Below are positions 36,232 through 48,377 of a stretch of DNA of 64,000 nucleotides, in pieces; position 1 is the stretch's first letter, and each line of letters begins with the position of its first letter. The notes under the pieces are model-generated. The model was not told the origin of the DNA, did no database searches, and was given only the letters and a program-made list of their open reading frames with translations. Both the position numbers and the translations under genes were made by a program. This DNA is from Whalleya microplaca (Eukaryota > Ascomycota > Sordariomycetes > Xylariales > Xylariaceae), in NCBI GenBank assembly GCA_022497155.1, contig MU385715.1, forward strand, positions 248,001 to 312,000, given 5' to 3'.

Positions 36232-39200
36232 CTAACCCCAAGTACCACCACCTCCACCAGATCTTCCAACCTTGCGCTGGGCGCTGAGTCTCCAGTCGTC
36301 CTCTGCGGCGTACTTGTTATACAGTGGCTGGATCCTCTCGGCCTTCTTGCGCTTGCTGAGCTTGTCCGTCGGGGCAACCTTGAAGAAAGTGGGAGCCGCT
36401 GAGACAAGCCACTTCGGTTCGATGCTCGTCGTACAATGCATATACTCCTTCGACGTCAGCACTAGCGTGTGGTAGATAACCCACTCGGCCTGCTTGCCAA
36501 ACAACGCTGAACTCGGATGTAGGTAGACGGGTGTACCCTCAACCAGTGTCTTATAGCCCTCCTGCGGATCCTTGCGGGCGGAGTTCCGAAAGAAGCCAGA
36601 GCAGAGTGCCTGTCTGACTTTCTGGGTGTCTCGACCACATGACGTAATGGGGTGTCGGTATCGCTGCATGATCTTCACGATCTGCTCACGGACGTCCTTT
36701 GCGCGCTTCATGGATCGTGCCTGTATGAAGTTTTCGTAACACCATGGTGCCGAGTAGCTACTGTGCTTCCAGGCATTGTAGACATTGAGCAGGGTCAGAT
36801 GATCTCCATGAGGGTCATGAAACTTGGCCTTCTTCTGATCCGCCTGTGTTTGCTTTTCTTTCGGGCGGTAGAAGACGTTGGGCAAGTTTAACATCGCCAC
36901 GATACTGAGGATCTCGTCAGAACAACCCATATCAACCGCACCGATCAGAACCTTCGCTAAAGCAGGCTCCATAGGAAAGTCGGCCATCTTGCGACCAAGA
37001 CGTGTGAGTAGGCCCTCGTCATCCTGTATAAAGATTAGTGTTCATGATTCCTTCTTTTGGGCAAGTTCGGCGGTAAGGCGGAGTTACAAGTCGGAGTTGT
37101 AATTTTAAAATCCCCACATGGGGAAGATAACTCCTAAGACAGACTGAGAGGGGATATAAGGAAATTTGTGATACGTACCAAGGCCGAGAGAGCGTATAGC
37201 TCTTCCAGAGCTGTCAGCATGGTGTTGGTAGGTGGTGGATCCATGAAGTCAAAGTGAAGAAGGTCGTTGATACCCATAGCCTTCAACATGAGAATTGTAT
37301 GCGCTAAGTTCTGACGCTGGATCTCGGGAATCGTGGTTGGAAGCATCTCGTTCTGATAGGCACTCTCAGTATATAATCTAAAGCACTTGCCAGGACCGGT
37401 CCGTCCAGCGCGGCCAGCACGTTGGTTAGCCTGAGCTTGTGAGATGGGAGTGACAATTAAGGAGTCCATTCCCAGTTTTGGATCGTAAGCGTTCTGCTTT
37501 ACGAAGCCTGGGTCGATAACGTAGTAGATGTGATCGATGGTGATAGATGTCTCAGCGATGTTGGTTGCAATGACGACCTTCCTGCTGCCAGGTGGTGCAG
37601 GATCAAAGATCCTGCTCTGCATCTCACTAGGAAGTGCCGAGTAGACTGGCAGGATGAGCAACTCGGGCACATTTGGCCCCAAAGCTTTCATACGCTCATA
37701 CAGGATCTCACAGCTAGTGTCGATTTCTTCTTGGCCAGTCAAGAAGAGTAAGATATCCCCGGCAGGCTCTGTGAGGTGGATTTGCATGACCGTCACCAGC
37801 GCGGCATCTAGGTAATCAGACTCGGGTTCCCTAGAGTACAAGATCTCCACAGGGAAGGTTCGGCCCGGGATAGTGAAGATAGGACATTCGTTAAAGTAGG
37901 CGGAAAACTTGTCAGCATCGAGTGTAGCGGAGGTGACGATGACTTTCAGATCCGGGCGTCGTTTAAGTGTCTTTTTCAGCAGGGCAAAAAGAACGTCCGT
38001 TTGGATAGTGCGCTCGTGAGCCTCATCCAACATGATAACTGAGTATCTCTTCACATCAGGGTCCATCAGGATCTCACGCTCCAACATACCGTCGGTCATA
38101 TATTTTATCTTCGTGGCGGGACTTGTGCAGTCTTCGAATCGAATGGTATAACCGACTTCCTGGCCCAGCTGGCAGCCGACCTCCTCGGCGACACGTTTCG
38201 CAACAGACATTGCCGCGACTCGTCTTGGTTGGGTGCAGCCTATCATGCCGTTGTTGGTGAAGCCGGCTTCAGCCAGGTACTGCGTGACTTGCGTGGTCTT
38301 GCCAGAGCCAGTCTCACCGACGACGATTAGGATTTGATTCTCGGCGACGGCTTTGGTGAGTTGGTCCTTGAAGGCGAAAACCGGGAGGCTTTCCCTCTGT
38401 TGCTTGATCGACATGGTTGTGCGTTTGCCGAAAGATTGGTCCTTGGGTGCGATGGCTCGTTTCCATTCTGGTACGGCTTCAGGCTTGGCGTTCGTCGACT
38501 TGGCCGCTCTTAAATCACTGGCAAACTTCCTACTATCTGGATTGGCCATAGGATCTTGCCACTGTGCGGAGAGGTCAACTTTTGATTGTTCCTCGGCAGC
38601 CTCAACCTCTTGCTGACGTAATTCTTTCCTCTCCTTCGCCAATGTTGTTCCCGACATGGCAGCCCGATTGAGTGAACCATCAGGAGCTTTGACCACTCTG
38701 ATTGGTGACAATTCTAGTGACTGCTTTGTCTGGCCGGTGAGGAACGGGGGTTCCTCCTCTCTCACCTCGATGTCAACTTCCTCTTCGAGCTCCATCTCAC
38801 CTTCTCCCTTAAGAGTGGCGTTGTAATCCTCCTCCAGGTCGGGGTAGTCCGAGGCTTTGGCAACACCGGAAGCGATGAGTTGTCGAATTTCCCAGCGTTC
38901 TGGTGATGTCATGCGCTTCTTTTGCCGTCTAGGGGCACTTGCATACTCGGAAAGAGCAGCCGCGTTGTCGTCAACACGCCCGTTCGAGCCGTTTCTGCCA
39001 CCGCCAAGGCTTTCCATGTTTGCGCCAGACTGTATTCGTGCTTGCGGCGCGAGGTCCATGCCAGTCTCCTGATCAACATCCTTCATGGACAGCCCTATCC
39101 GATTCGGCTCAATTTTGATGACTTTGATTTTAACATCCTGCCCTCTCGAGAGCAGGTCTGAGGGATGGTTGACTCTCTGGCCTTGGATTAGATTTGATAT

Positions 39201-40013
39201 ATGCACCATTCCGTCCACCTTGCCCCTGACACCATGCAAATTAACAAAAGCGCCAAAATCTTTGATGCCGGTCACATGTCCGTCGTAAACTTTGTACAAT
39301 ACTGGTGAATCGTCTATCTCAGGTTCTGGTGGATGGCGGAACATGCGGTTTTCGCCATCGTCGTCATCGTATGTCCGTCTCCTCTCCTTGCGACCGTCGC
39401 GATGTGATGATCTGTATTCTTCGTCGTCGCGTCGACTCCTCCGTTCCTTGCGGCCATGTCGGATATCGTAGTCGTCATCGTAATCCTTGTCTCTGCGTTC
39501 GCGGGATCGGTACCTCTCCTTCCTACGATGCCTCGAGTCTGTTTCGTCCTCCACGTCGGGGCTCCTGGACCGTTTTCTTGATGAACGCCCTGGCCGCGCA
39601 TCTCTGGCCTTGCCCTCGAGTCCTTCCAAGAGCGCTAGCGTATCGTCTATGGCGTCGCCTTTTCCAGCATTCACCTCCTTATCTGGGATGCTCAGCCCCT
39701 TGAAAAGCGTCTCTTTCTCCTCAAGTGTGCGGACTGGTTGATCATCCTCTTTCACCGTCGTCCCGTTTTGGGCCTTGAACTGGGGGTGGATAGTCCGGAC
39801 CAGGCGATCAATACTCTCGAATAAACTCTCAGGCCAACTAGCACCACCCATAGCAGCCAGCTTCTCCTTGAATTCGTTGAAGGTGCATCCTAAGCGTTGC
39901 GCGATGATGAACTCGGCCAGAGTCTTGTCGGAGAGGTTTAAATGATTCTGCAGCTCGGATGTGACCTTGGATACGAGCGAAAGGAGCTCGAGCTCGGCGA
40001 AGTCGTCGTCCAT
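36232..40013 (-). CDS. PRP22: Pre-mRNA splicing DEAH-box RNA helicase Prp22 (DHX8)
   Basis: Spliceosomal ATPase that releases spliced mRNA and proofreads exon ligation. Two exons, 40013..37179 and 37023..36232 (intron 155 bp, GT-AG), give 1208 residues. The join reads [22 protein letters not shown], as in the family. The N-terminal region begins [17 protein letters not shown]; an in-frame ATG 36 bases upstream is less likely. An Arg/Asp/Ser-rich stretch (about 150-225) precedes the S1 RNA-binding domain (about 236-318, [19 protein letters not shown]). Helicase motifs follow: [10 protein letters not shown] at about 564, [13 protein letters not shown] at about 661, SAT at about 692, and [18 protein letters not shown] at about 861. 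The HA2 and OB-fold regions come last, and the chain ends in a short Gly run. Convincingly Prp22 rather than Prp2/16/43 because of the S1 domain. Confidence 0.96.
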
Positions 40014-41127
40014 GGTGTCGCGATGTTCGATTATCGAGGTGGCGCGCAACCGTCTCGAGGAAGAAAGATGACAAGCTCTCTCGGCGACTACCGAGACAGG
40101 AAACGTAGCTCTACCCTCGCATAGCAGATGCCAACTACGGCGATACGATTGTAGGGCCTGATGTGAGGACTAGTATGTCGAGAGACTGGGCAATTTTCTT
40201 GGTTGATCGCAATTGCTTGCAGTGGTTGACTGGCTTTGTAGGTAGCCTATCAGTGTACATGTATTTTTTTACTTGGAGTTCTTCTGCGAGGCTACAACAA
40301 GACTGGGATGTATGTAGTGTACGGAGTGACTAGAGACTTAAGTCCGAAACCCCATAGATAAAATAAAAACCCCGCTTTACTCATTCTGCATCACACATAC
40401 ATATGTATTACCCTCAATAGTAGAGTATACATGCCTAGGTACCTGCATGCCCAGTTATTAGGCAGTGCATGCATGTGTACTTTACCTTTGTAGGTTAAGT
40501 TCACTGGGAACCAGATTGCCGTCAACTATATGTACCTAACAGTAATCTATAATTCGGAAATTAAACAGCGGCATACACATGTTAGGTGGTGCTTATATTC
40601 GACTAATAAGACTTGACACTTATAAACTGTATCTAATTATTTGCAGTACGGAGTATTCAGACGAATATTCTTATAGAGTTCCAAGGTTCTGTCGACAGCA
40701 CGTGTAACGATACCTAGGTAAGGTATACCTCATTGGAAGCAGGTACCAGTGGTTAAGATCTTCCATTACGCAGCCTCCTGTACATAGCTCAGCCACTTCC
40801 AGCACCCTATCAGCCTATCAATTACCTGGTCCATCCCTGCTATATTCCGCCATTGATCGATTGACTCAGGTCGCTTGAGGTTGCCTTCAGCTCGCCTGAC
40901 CATTGATGACTGATCAAAGTCTCTCTCTGTCTCTGTTTCTCTCTCTCTCTCTCTCTCAATGCCAATATCATCCCACCAACCAACCAACCAACCAACCAAC
41001 CAACCAACCAACCCACTCAAACCGTTCTTTATCCCAAGTTTCCTATATAACATTTTTCATCACCATTGCTACGACACCACCACCACTCCCTCGACTTTTC
41101 CTTTGGACAAGACCATTAGGATCCAAC
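40014..41127. other. Divergent promoter region PRP22 / SNA3-like gene
   Basis: 1.1 kb between two divergent starts. It contains TACGGAGTA-type motifs at 40320 and 40647, CCTAGGTA words at about 40433 and 40710, and, close to the right-hand gene, CT and CCAA microsatellites listed separately. No gene supported. Confidence 0.5.
40920..41012 (+). repeat. CT-dinucleotide and CCAA microsatellites in SNA3-like 5' region
   Basis: A CT-rich run (about 40920-40957) is followed after 16 bp by about nine consecutive CCAA units (about 40976-41012). Both lie 115-210 bp upstream of the start codon at 41128, probably in the promoter or 5' untranslated region. Confidence 0.85.
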
Positions 41128-41886
41128 ATGTGCTGCTCCGCAGATCTATTTCTCGGCTTTCTAGCCATCCTCTTCCCTCCTCTCGCCGGTACGTCATGGT
41201 CCATCTCTGTCCCCCGCATCCTCTCTTATCCGGCTGCCTAGTGGGCAACGATAGAGGCCCCTCTACCCGTGATCTACCTTCAACACCCAATGGGTCCGCA
41301 GCGCCCGAGTTGTGATTCGATGCGCCGAGATACACATCAATAGACTAACAATGCTAACTCAACCGCAACACCACAGTCTGGGTCAAGACGGGCCTCTGCT
41401 CCGCTGACTCCCTCATCAACCTCTTACTCTGCGTGCTGGGCTACGTACGTCTCTCCCTTCCCCTCCCCTCCCCTCCCGCTCCTCCCGCTCCTCCTGTCTT
41501 CCCCCAGCTCTTCCTGGAAACCTAACCCACAACCCAACCCGCAGATCCCCGGCCTCCTGCACGCCTGGTACATCATCGCGAAGTTCCCCGAGGGCGCCTA
41601 CGAGTACGAGCGGGTGCCGCAGGACGCCGAGGCCGGCGGGCGCGTGACCTACGTCTTCGTGCAGCAGCCGCGCGCCGGCCAGCAGGGGCGGCCCTCTCCT
41701 GCTGCTCGCGGCGGCCACGGCGGCATGAACTACGGGACCAATGCCGCCAGCAACAACAACAACGAAGCCTCGTCCTCGTCCGCGCCCGCCGCCGGAGGAA
41801 GCAGCAGCAGTCATCATCACAACAACGCGCCGCCGACGTACGCCGAGGCCGTGCAGGGCGACAACAAGGTGCAGACGCAGGATTAG
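41128..41886 (+). CDS. Pmp3/UPF0057-family membrane protein with PPxY tail (SNA3-like)
   Basis: Three exons (41128..41188, 41377..41444, 41545..41886; introns 188 and 100 bp) give 156 residues. The first 50 residues are the Pmp3/RCI2 stress-membrane domain: MCCSADLFLGFLAILFPPLA as transmembrane helix 1, VWVKTGLCSADSLINLLLCV into helix 2, and LGYIPGLLHAWYII. Plain Pmp3 proteins stop at 50-60 residues. Here a hydrophilic tail of about 100 residues follows, rich in Asn, Ser, Ala and His. It ends in APPTYAEAVQGD, which contains a PPxY motif. Yeast Sna3 has the same architecture: its PPAY motif recruits the Rsp5 ubiquitin ligase for vacuolar sorting. I therefore infer an endosome/vacuole-directed adaptor rather than a plain plasma-membrane proteolipid. 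Start and splices follow the family exactly. Confidence 0.9.
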
Positions 41887-42486
41887 GGGTTTTCGTTGGT
41901 TTAGTAGCTGCAGAAGCAGCAGCAGCTGCTGCTATTTCTGCGATTCGTCGTTCCAGTTGATGAGGCAGCCCGCGGGCTTGTCGTTCGGCGGCTTTGGAGA
42001 GTCGTGTAAGACATTCTGCCCGAATTGGCGCACCATCACTGGAACGTTACGGAACGGACGGGACCAATTGTGTGACCGCGCTCGAGAAAGGTGCTGCGTG
42101 GAGGAGGCATAAGGCTGGCTCATAGACGGTAAGCGTTGTGTGGTATCGGTTTGTATTTCTACCATCATATGTCAGCGGAGCTGGTTGGTAACACGGGCAA
42201 TTTTTGGGAGCATTGGCAATGGTTCGGTCTTTGGGTCTACTTGAAGGCATGTAAAAAATCAAGCCGCATTGGTTGTAGCACGGAGTGCTACATATAGCAA
42301 GCTCACATCATACGGCGTTATTAGGAAATCTTTATATTATCATCACATCAAGCCAGTTCAATCTTCTAATGCGAGGTCTAAACGAGCGTTTCATGTAGTG
42401 ACTTGGTGACAGGCTATCTACCTACCTATCTATCCGTTCGAGTTTCTCCCAGCTCTCTGTCTGTCTGTCTGTCACCCCCTTTTCAT
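41887..42486. other. Convergent 3' flank
   Basis: 600 bp between the stop codons of the SNA3-like gene and a minus-strand gene. It contains a CAG/CTG-rich stretch at about 41906-41935 and a TCTG run near 42457-42472. No gene supported. Confidence 0.45.
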
Positions 42487-44479
42487 CTACGTCCACACAT
42501 CCTCCACATCCTCATAATCATCACTCCTCTCCCTCTCCGCCTCGCTACCATCGCCATCGCCGCTACTCTTCTTCCTGCGACCGTGGTACACGCAGACGCC
42601 CGTGCCGCCCGACTTGTGCCGCTTGTTGGCGGGACACATGGGGCTGCTGGGCAGGTGCTCGGGGATGTCGAACTCGAAGGCCGCGGGCGCCATGTCCGTG
42701 TACCGCGGGACCGCCACGGGGACCTCCCACCACTCCTTGTACGCCGACTCGCGCTTCGCCCGCTTGGCCCTCTGCTGCTGGTGCTTCGGCTGCGGGGGGC
42801 TGGGACTGGGACTGGGACACTCGAAGTCCAGGGGTGGTAGCCCGCTGTTTTTGCCGTTGCCGTTGCCGGTGCTGTTGTTGGTCGTGGTCGTGGTCGTGTT
42901 GCTGTATTTGTTTTGCGAGGATGAGAGCGTGCCGGTCGACGGCGTCGGCGGCGAGATGTCGAAGAAGAAGGAGCGTGGACGGCCTGCGTTGCCGCGCTCG
43001 CGGAGGGGAGGCGTCTTCACGCGCGTTGCCTCCTGTGTGCGGCATCAGTCAGACAGTCGGTCGGTCAGTCAATTCTAAAGGAAGTATATATGGTAGGTGG
43101 ACGGACGGCCAGGCTATGAATCCAGTTAGGTGAATAGATAGGATAATAGGAGGACTTACACCGCCTGGGAAATTCGAGGAATACGACGAGCTAGATGGGT
43201 CTGCATCGATTGTCAGAGAACCCTCATTGAACCTCCTATTCGAACACTAAAATGCGCGTAGACCCGAGAGAGAGAGAGAGAGAACCAAGAGTGTCTTAGA
43301 TTCAGGGGGCTTACCAAAGTACGCGCCCAAATCCGACACCGGACTGGTGACCGGCGTCCGCCCCCTCAGCACATCGCGCAGCGAGCTGGAGGCGCTGACC
43401 TCGGAGCCCGCGGACGCCTTGCGGTACCACGGGCTCTTGCCCAGGAGCCGCAGCGACCACGACTTCTGCGGCCGTCGCCCGTCGCCCCGCAGCAGCGACG
43501 CCGTGCGGTTGAGGCTCAGCTGCGTGCACACGCCCGCCAGCGTGTTCGTCGTGTAGTCCGCGTCGCTGCTACGCGCTTTCTTGGGTTTCTGCTCCCACAC
43601 GCGCTCATCAGCATGCGCACACTCGGTAAAGATACGGAACCCAGGTAGCTAGCTACGCGGGATAACTGAGAAGGAGGGAGGGAGGTTGCCCCCTTTTCTT
43701 ACCGGCGGTCTGGAGTTCTGCAGGAGCCTCGAGAGGAGCGATTTCTTGGGCTTCACTTCTTGCTCCCGTACCCCTGATATTGAGCGCGGGATCGCAGGTC
43801 GGCCTGCCACGGATACAGCAGGCGTGGTAGGATCCGAGTCTTCTTGCCCGAACATCAAGGGAGAACTTGCCAGCGGTTTCGTATACTTGCGCAAGGAAGT
43901 CCCGCTCTCGCTGCCGGGGCTGTGGTTATGTAAGGAGGTCCTCTGCAACGACTGCACGTGTGTCTGTCCGGTCAGATACGGGCTGGGCATCGGCGGCTGG
44001 GGTGGGCGATTCAACGGGAACGAAGAAGCGCTCTCGCTGCTCGTGCCGTGCCTGCGAATGGACGGTGTCTGCAGGGACCGGACGTGGGCCTCTTCCGTCA
44101 GATAGGGGCTGGCGAGGGGGGCGAGCGTCTGTAGCCACTGATCCGAGGGGTACTTAGGAGATTGGCCCTGCGAATCCTGCGTGTCTTTGTCAGAGCTGTT
44201 CTTGCCAGAGCGCTTTCTCCACTTGAAGGTCTTGATGGACCGGCCAGGACTCTCGACAATCGCCCGCTCGGCCCAGTATCCCGCCGGAAACCAGACCCAT
44301 TCATGGCCCTCCTTGGCTGGCCGTGGGGGGTCCACGTAGGAGGCATTGGGAGTTACTGGCGCGCTGGAGAAGGCCTCCTTCACACTCCGACGGGCGGTGA
44401 CTACGTGTGCAAGTTCGGGGTTGGTGGAGGTGATAGATGCTATGGACGTCGATGGCAGCCTGCTCGTTGGCCCGTCCAT
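42487..44479 (-). CDS. Unrecognised four-exon low-complexity protein
   Basis: Not recognised. Exons 44479..43703, 43588..43315, 43200..43160 and 43032..42487 give 545 residues; all three introns are GT-AG (114, 114, 127 bp) and keep the frame. The N-terminal region carries an EGHEWVWFPAGYWAERAIVE block that looks conserved, then FKWRKRSGK. Two imperfect repeats of the type SPYLTxxxHVxSLQ occur at about 126 and 167. The third quarter has KPKKARSS and LLGKSPWYRKAS. The C-terminus holds a Thr/Asn run and an acidic/Pro-rich part. A CPANKRHKSGG motif and CVYHGRRKK follow, and the chain ends in Asp/Glu. Probably a nuclear or cytoskeletal regulator, but this is a guess. An in-frame ATG at 44578 is separated from this start by a single TAG (44503..44501). 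Confidence 0.65.
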
Positions 44480-45252
44480 ACCGGAGATGCTGTGAAGCCG
44501 CTATCGACTGGCAGTTCTCCTCTGGGGAGGCCATTCCGTTGAGGGGCTGATGTCTTCTTGAGGCTTGTCATGATCCATGATGAAGACCTAGGCCCTCGAA
44601 GTGGGAATAGCGAAGGCAGATTCTGGAGCTGTTAGTGTTAAAGATAGGTCGTATGCGAACAGGACAAAAGACTAGTTGTTAATGCAGGTTTGATCAGGCG
44701 GATAAAGCATATTTCATAGGACTATGTCTCGTTTAAGACCAAGACGGCCTGACGACGTGCCTCACAAAATCCCCATGGTGAGATGTACATATGTAGGTGA
44801 TTTCAAGTTGTTGCATGATCACAGAGCACCTGCTTTCTCTTGAGCTGAGCACATGCTTTATAGTTTAATGAAACATGCTTCTAACTAAGTGCCTTCTAAG
44901 GTTCCATACATGGTACCTACATCGCCATTAGTGTATGCAGACTTGGAAATAAAGGATGCAGTTTCCTCGACTATCTGTCATATCGGGCATCCCATGAGGA
45001 GCTAGCCTTTCATTAAATGCTATGCAAATGTCTGCCTGAGTTGAAAGGGTGGTCTCTTTCTCTTATTTCTAGACACTGGCTGCTCCTATGTACCTGATAT
45101 CATGATGGGATCTGAGATTTTCTACAGGCTAGACTTTGTACACAAGGATTTACCTACCCTGCACCGTTCCTATATGCACCTATGATACATCCGTGTTATG
45201 CGTCTGCATATATACAAGTTGTAGCCGAACTCCACCGGTTCTATTTTAGTAT
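44480..45252. other. Intergenic between SUV3 3' end and four-exon gene
   Basis: About 770 bp: 3' flank of SUV3 and promoter/leader of the downstream minus-strand gene. It includes the short upstream frame starting at 44578. Nothing else seen. Confidence 0.45.
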
Positions 45253-47702
45253 CTATACATTGTGTTTGTGACTTAGGGCTTTTCCGTGGGTGGCTTTATC
45301 TAAGATACTGTCTGCCCCCTCTGGTAAATCGAATAGCGGCTCTCCATGGCCCTCTTCGTTCCAATCGCCCGGGCCTTCGTGCGGCGGACGGTCCGCCACA
45401 GCATCGTCGCCAAAGAGCCTCTTCTTCTTTCTACTTGCTGCCCTAGCTTGACTTCGGATGGCCTTAATTCTCGACCGGCGCGCTGTGTCGGTGAAGTTGA
45501 TTTCGTTAAGAGTCTCGTCTATCCGCTTCTCGACTAGTTCTTTGATATGGAAAGCAAGGGTTTGGTTGTTGAACACGCCAGAGTAGCGGTAACTCAACCA
45601 GAGATAGAGCGTTATCGTCTTATGAAGGGATTCCAGCCGATGCAAGTAATCCGACAAGCCGAGGTGGTATTCCTCCCTGTCAATATCGAGAATCTCTAAC
45701 GGGATTTCCGGGATATCAAGGATATTGCCACCGTCCATTTGAGAAACACACCTTGCAAAGGCTTGTAGAACCTTTGGGCCATTCGGCTCCCGTAAGGCCA
45801 CCGGAGCGTTCAAAAAGACGCAACGGTCATAAACTGTCATGGGGTATGGCTGGATTAGGTCCGCAACACTCAACATCTCCTTGATGTGGCAGAGATGGTA
45901 TCTTGGAGACAACATGGCGATATCCCGCAAACGTGATAGGATGTAGCTGAAAGGCGTATTGGGAGGGAAATAAGAGCAGAATCGCTCAATCACGGCTGGT
46001 GGGGGCTGTATGCCTGCGGTCTGCAGTTGCTCTGGTTCTGTTAGAAATGCTTGTATAACATTCGCGAGGTCGGGGTCCTCCAAAGCTGTTACTAATCCTG
46101 GAGGGAGGGTCTTCTTCTCATCAGATCCCGTTCCTTCTCCCCCTTCTCCCCTTTCTCTGGACTGCATGTTCTGTCGTGCTGTTCTGTAGCGACCGGCTCT
46201 GCCACCTATCTGCTTGAGCTCAGAGGTGGTCATCTGGCGAAACTGGGTCGAATCACGTTTGTGTGTGGATTCAAAGACGACTCGCTTGATCTCTAGGTTG
46301 AGACCCATGCCGATGGCGTCGCTGGCGCAAAGGAAGTCGTAGTCGTTATCGGGGTCGTTGAAAAGCGCGGCTTGCTGTGCACGAGTTTCCGGTGGTAACG
46401 AACCATAAACGACGGCGCATTGGCGCCCCGTCACCTTCTCGATCTGCCGTTTTAATGTATGTATGCCAAGTCGCGAGAACGAGACTATAGCGTCGCCCTT
46501 TTGGAGGTTCTCGAGCCCCCCTACGCTTTCCGTCATAGTTTCCAAAGGGCTCAACCGCTCGTATCGATGGACAACGCACTTGTCGCCGGTAGTGGCACAC
46601 ATGGACTGTATAATATCTACCGCGCGCGCCTCTCCGCAGAGATGGACTTCTTTGGCTTGCACGCCGAGGACTGCTTGAGTCCATGCCCACCCTCTCTCCT
46701 CGTCGCCGATCATCTGAATCTCATCGATGACGGCAACATCCACCGGGAAATTGAGAGGCGTCATCTCAACAGTGCAGCTCCGGTAAAAATTGTCCTCATC
46801 CTCGGGAACGCGCTGTTCCTCTCCTGTGATCAGTGCACATTTCTTGCCCTTTGCTATGAACCCAGAATAGACCTCGTGCGCCAATAAGCGGAGAGGCCCT
46901 GCATAAATGCCAGATTTCGCTTCTCCCAGCGCCTTCAGGGCCCTGTAGGTCTTCCCCGAGTTCGTCGGGCCAACGTGTAGATGGATGGTGCGCTGCATCG
47001 CCCTGGTGGCAGGAAACCATTCGTGCGGGAAGCGAAAATCTGCAATCTTCCTGTGCGTGGCCTCAATATTCTTGGGGAATCTCGAGCGCATAAGGAAGTT
47101 TTGAAAGGAGTATGTGAGCTCGGCGTCGAGCCCGACGACATCGCGCATGACGAAGGCATTTCGCAGGGTCCAGAATATAGGATTGTCGTTCTTCCCGATG
47201 GCATGGGTCTCGCTAGCTAGGTCGCAGGACTTGTCGATGGACAGCTTGAACAACTTGACTTCTCGTTCGAAGTCGAGCTGAGAAGTAACACCGAATGCTT
47301 TGTATTCTTCTTGCCTGGCTTTGAAGGATCTCGTATTGTTCATCAATACATCAAGTCTTCCCATTACTAGGTTCCGGAAGATATCATAGGTCTTCCTCGT
47401 TTGTTTCTGCCCCTCATAGTCGAAAGGCTGACGAGTCCTGCCTCCAGCGGCCCTCGGCGGGGTGAGAGGGTCGCTTCGCAAGTGCCCGCGTGTGAATGGG
47501 TTGGGCTTTTTCTAAAGGACACAGTCAGGTACATCGAGCGACTTTATATTCGACAGTAGAGCAGATGGGTGTTATTTACAGATGGAGCTCTCCCGCAAAA
47601 GCTACTTGTTGTAAAAGGGCTATGTGTGATAAGAGCAAGCCCGCGATGCGGCAGTACTGCGCAGCTGGAACTAGCCGGACGATTCCTTATAAAAGAACGC
47701 AT
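45253..47702 (-). CDS. SUV3: Mitochondrial ATP-dependent RNA helicase Suv3
   Basis: Helicase subunit of the mitochondrial RNA degradosome; unwinds RNA for the exonuclease Dss1. Two exons, 47702..47580 and 47511..45253 (intron 68 bp, GT-AG), give 793 residues. The first exon encodes a classic mitochondrial presequence: MRSFIRNRPASSSCAVLPHR, basic with no acidic residues. The helicase core has GPTNSGKTYRAL at about 222-233, GPLRLLAHEV, TGEE, DEIQ at about 303 (Suv3-type motif II), YGSLPPETRAQQA, SDAIGMGLNL and IGGRAGRYR at about 475. Suv3-specific C-terminal helices follow (ERFCSYFPPNTPFSYIL, LSVADLIQPYPMTVYDR, WLSYRYSGVF). The C-terminal tail is basic. A short polar insertion (RERGEGGEGTGSDEKK) sits right after the RGR motif. 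Confidence 0.95.
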
Positions 47703-48377
47703 GGCAGAATACGAGGGGCCTGGGAATCATGTTACGGCTCATGAATGCCCTTGTAACATGACTGAATGCGTACGCTGTATATGGTGAAGGGTCTAGATGC
47801 GATCATGGACTTCAAATTGGAGCGATACATGTATGGCACTTTTTTTTCTTCTTATCAGAAACCCCACGATTTACCCGATTACATAACTGACTACTACCTA
47901 AACTTAGGTAAGCTGCTCAAACATAAATTGTACTACGGATTACATAAGGTAGATCCTGGAACTGCAACTACATGGACCTCGATGTCTTGGCATGTTAAGT
48001 AATCTATAGATACCTTATCTAATACTACGTACGATCCTCATAAATTAACTTCCAGGTTAGACACCCCTACTCCTGATACAACCTACTATTGAAGAAGCGA
48101 GTCTATTTTTTATATTTACATGCTCATGTCACGCCCTGCTGGCCGCACCAGAACTACATCCGATCATTTATAAGATGTCTCATCTCTCACCTCACCCACA
48201 ATGCGGTGTCTGTACCGACCTAATTCTTAGACACGAGAGGGTTATAGCGCGTACAGTCAACCTTTAGCGATAACTTTCTTATCGTATTACTGATGTAGTG
48301 TAGTTATTGGCAATGATGATTCGACATCATATCGTGGGCAAACGCGATTGTTCTTGTTCCCAGGTGTTTAATTTACA
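47703..48377. other. Upstream region of SUV3
   Basis: About 670 bp between SUV3 (transcribed leftwards) and a rightward gene. It is AT-rich with no repeats or genes seen. Confidence 0.4.
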
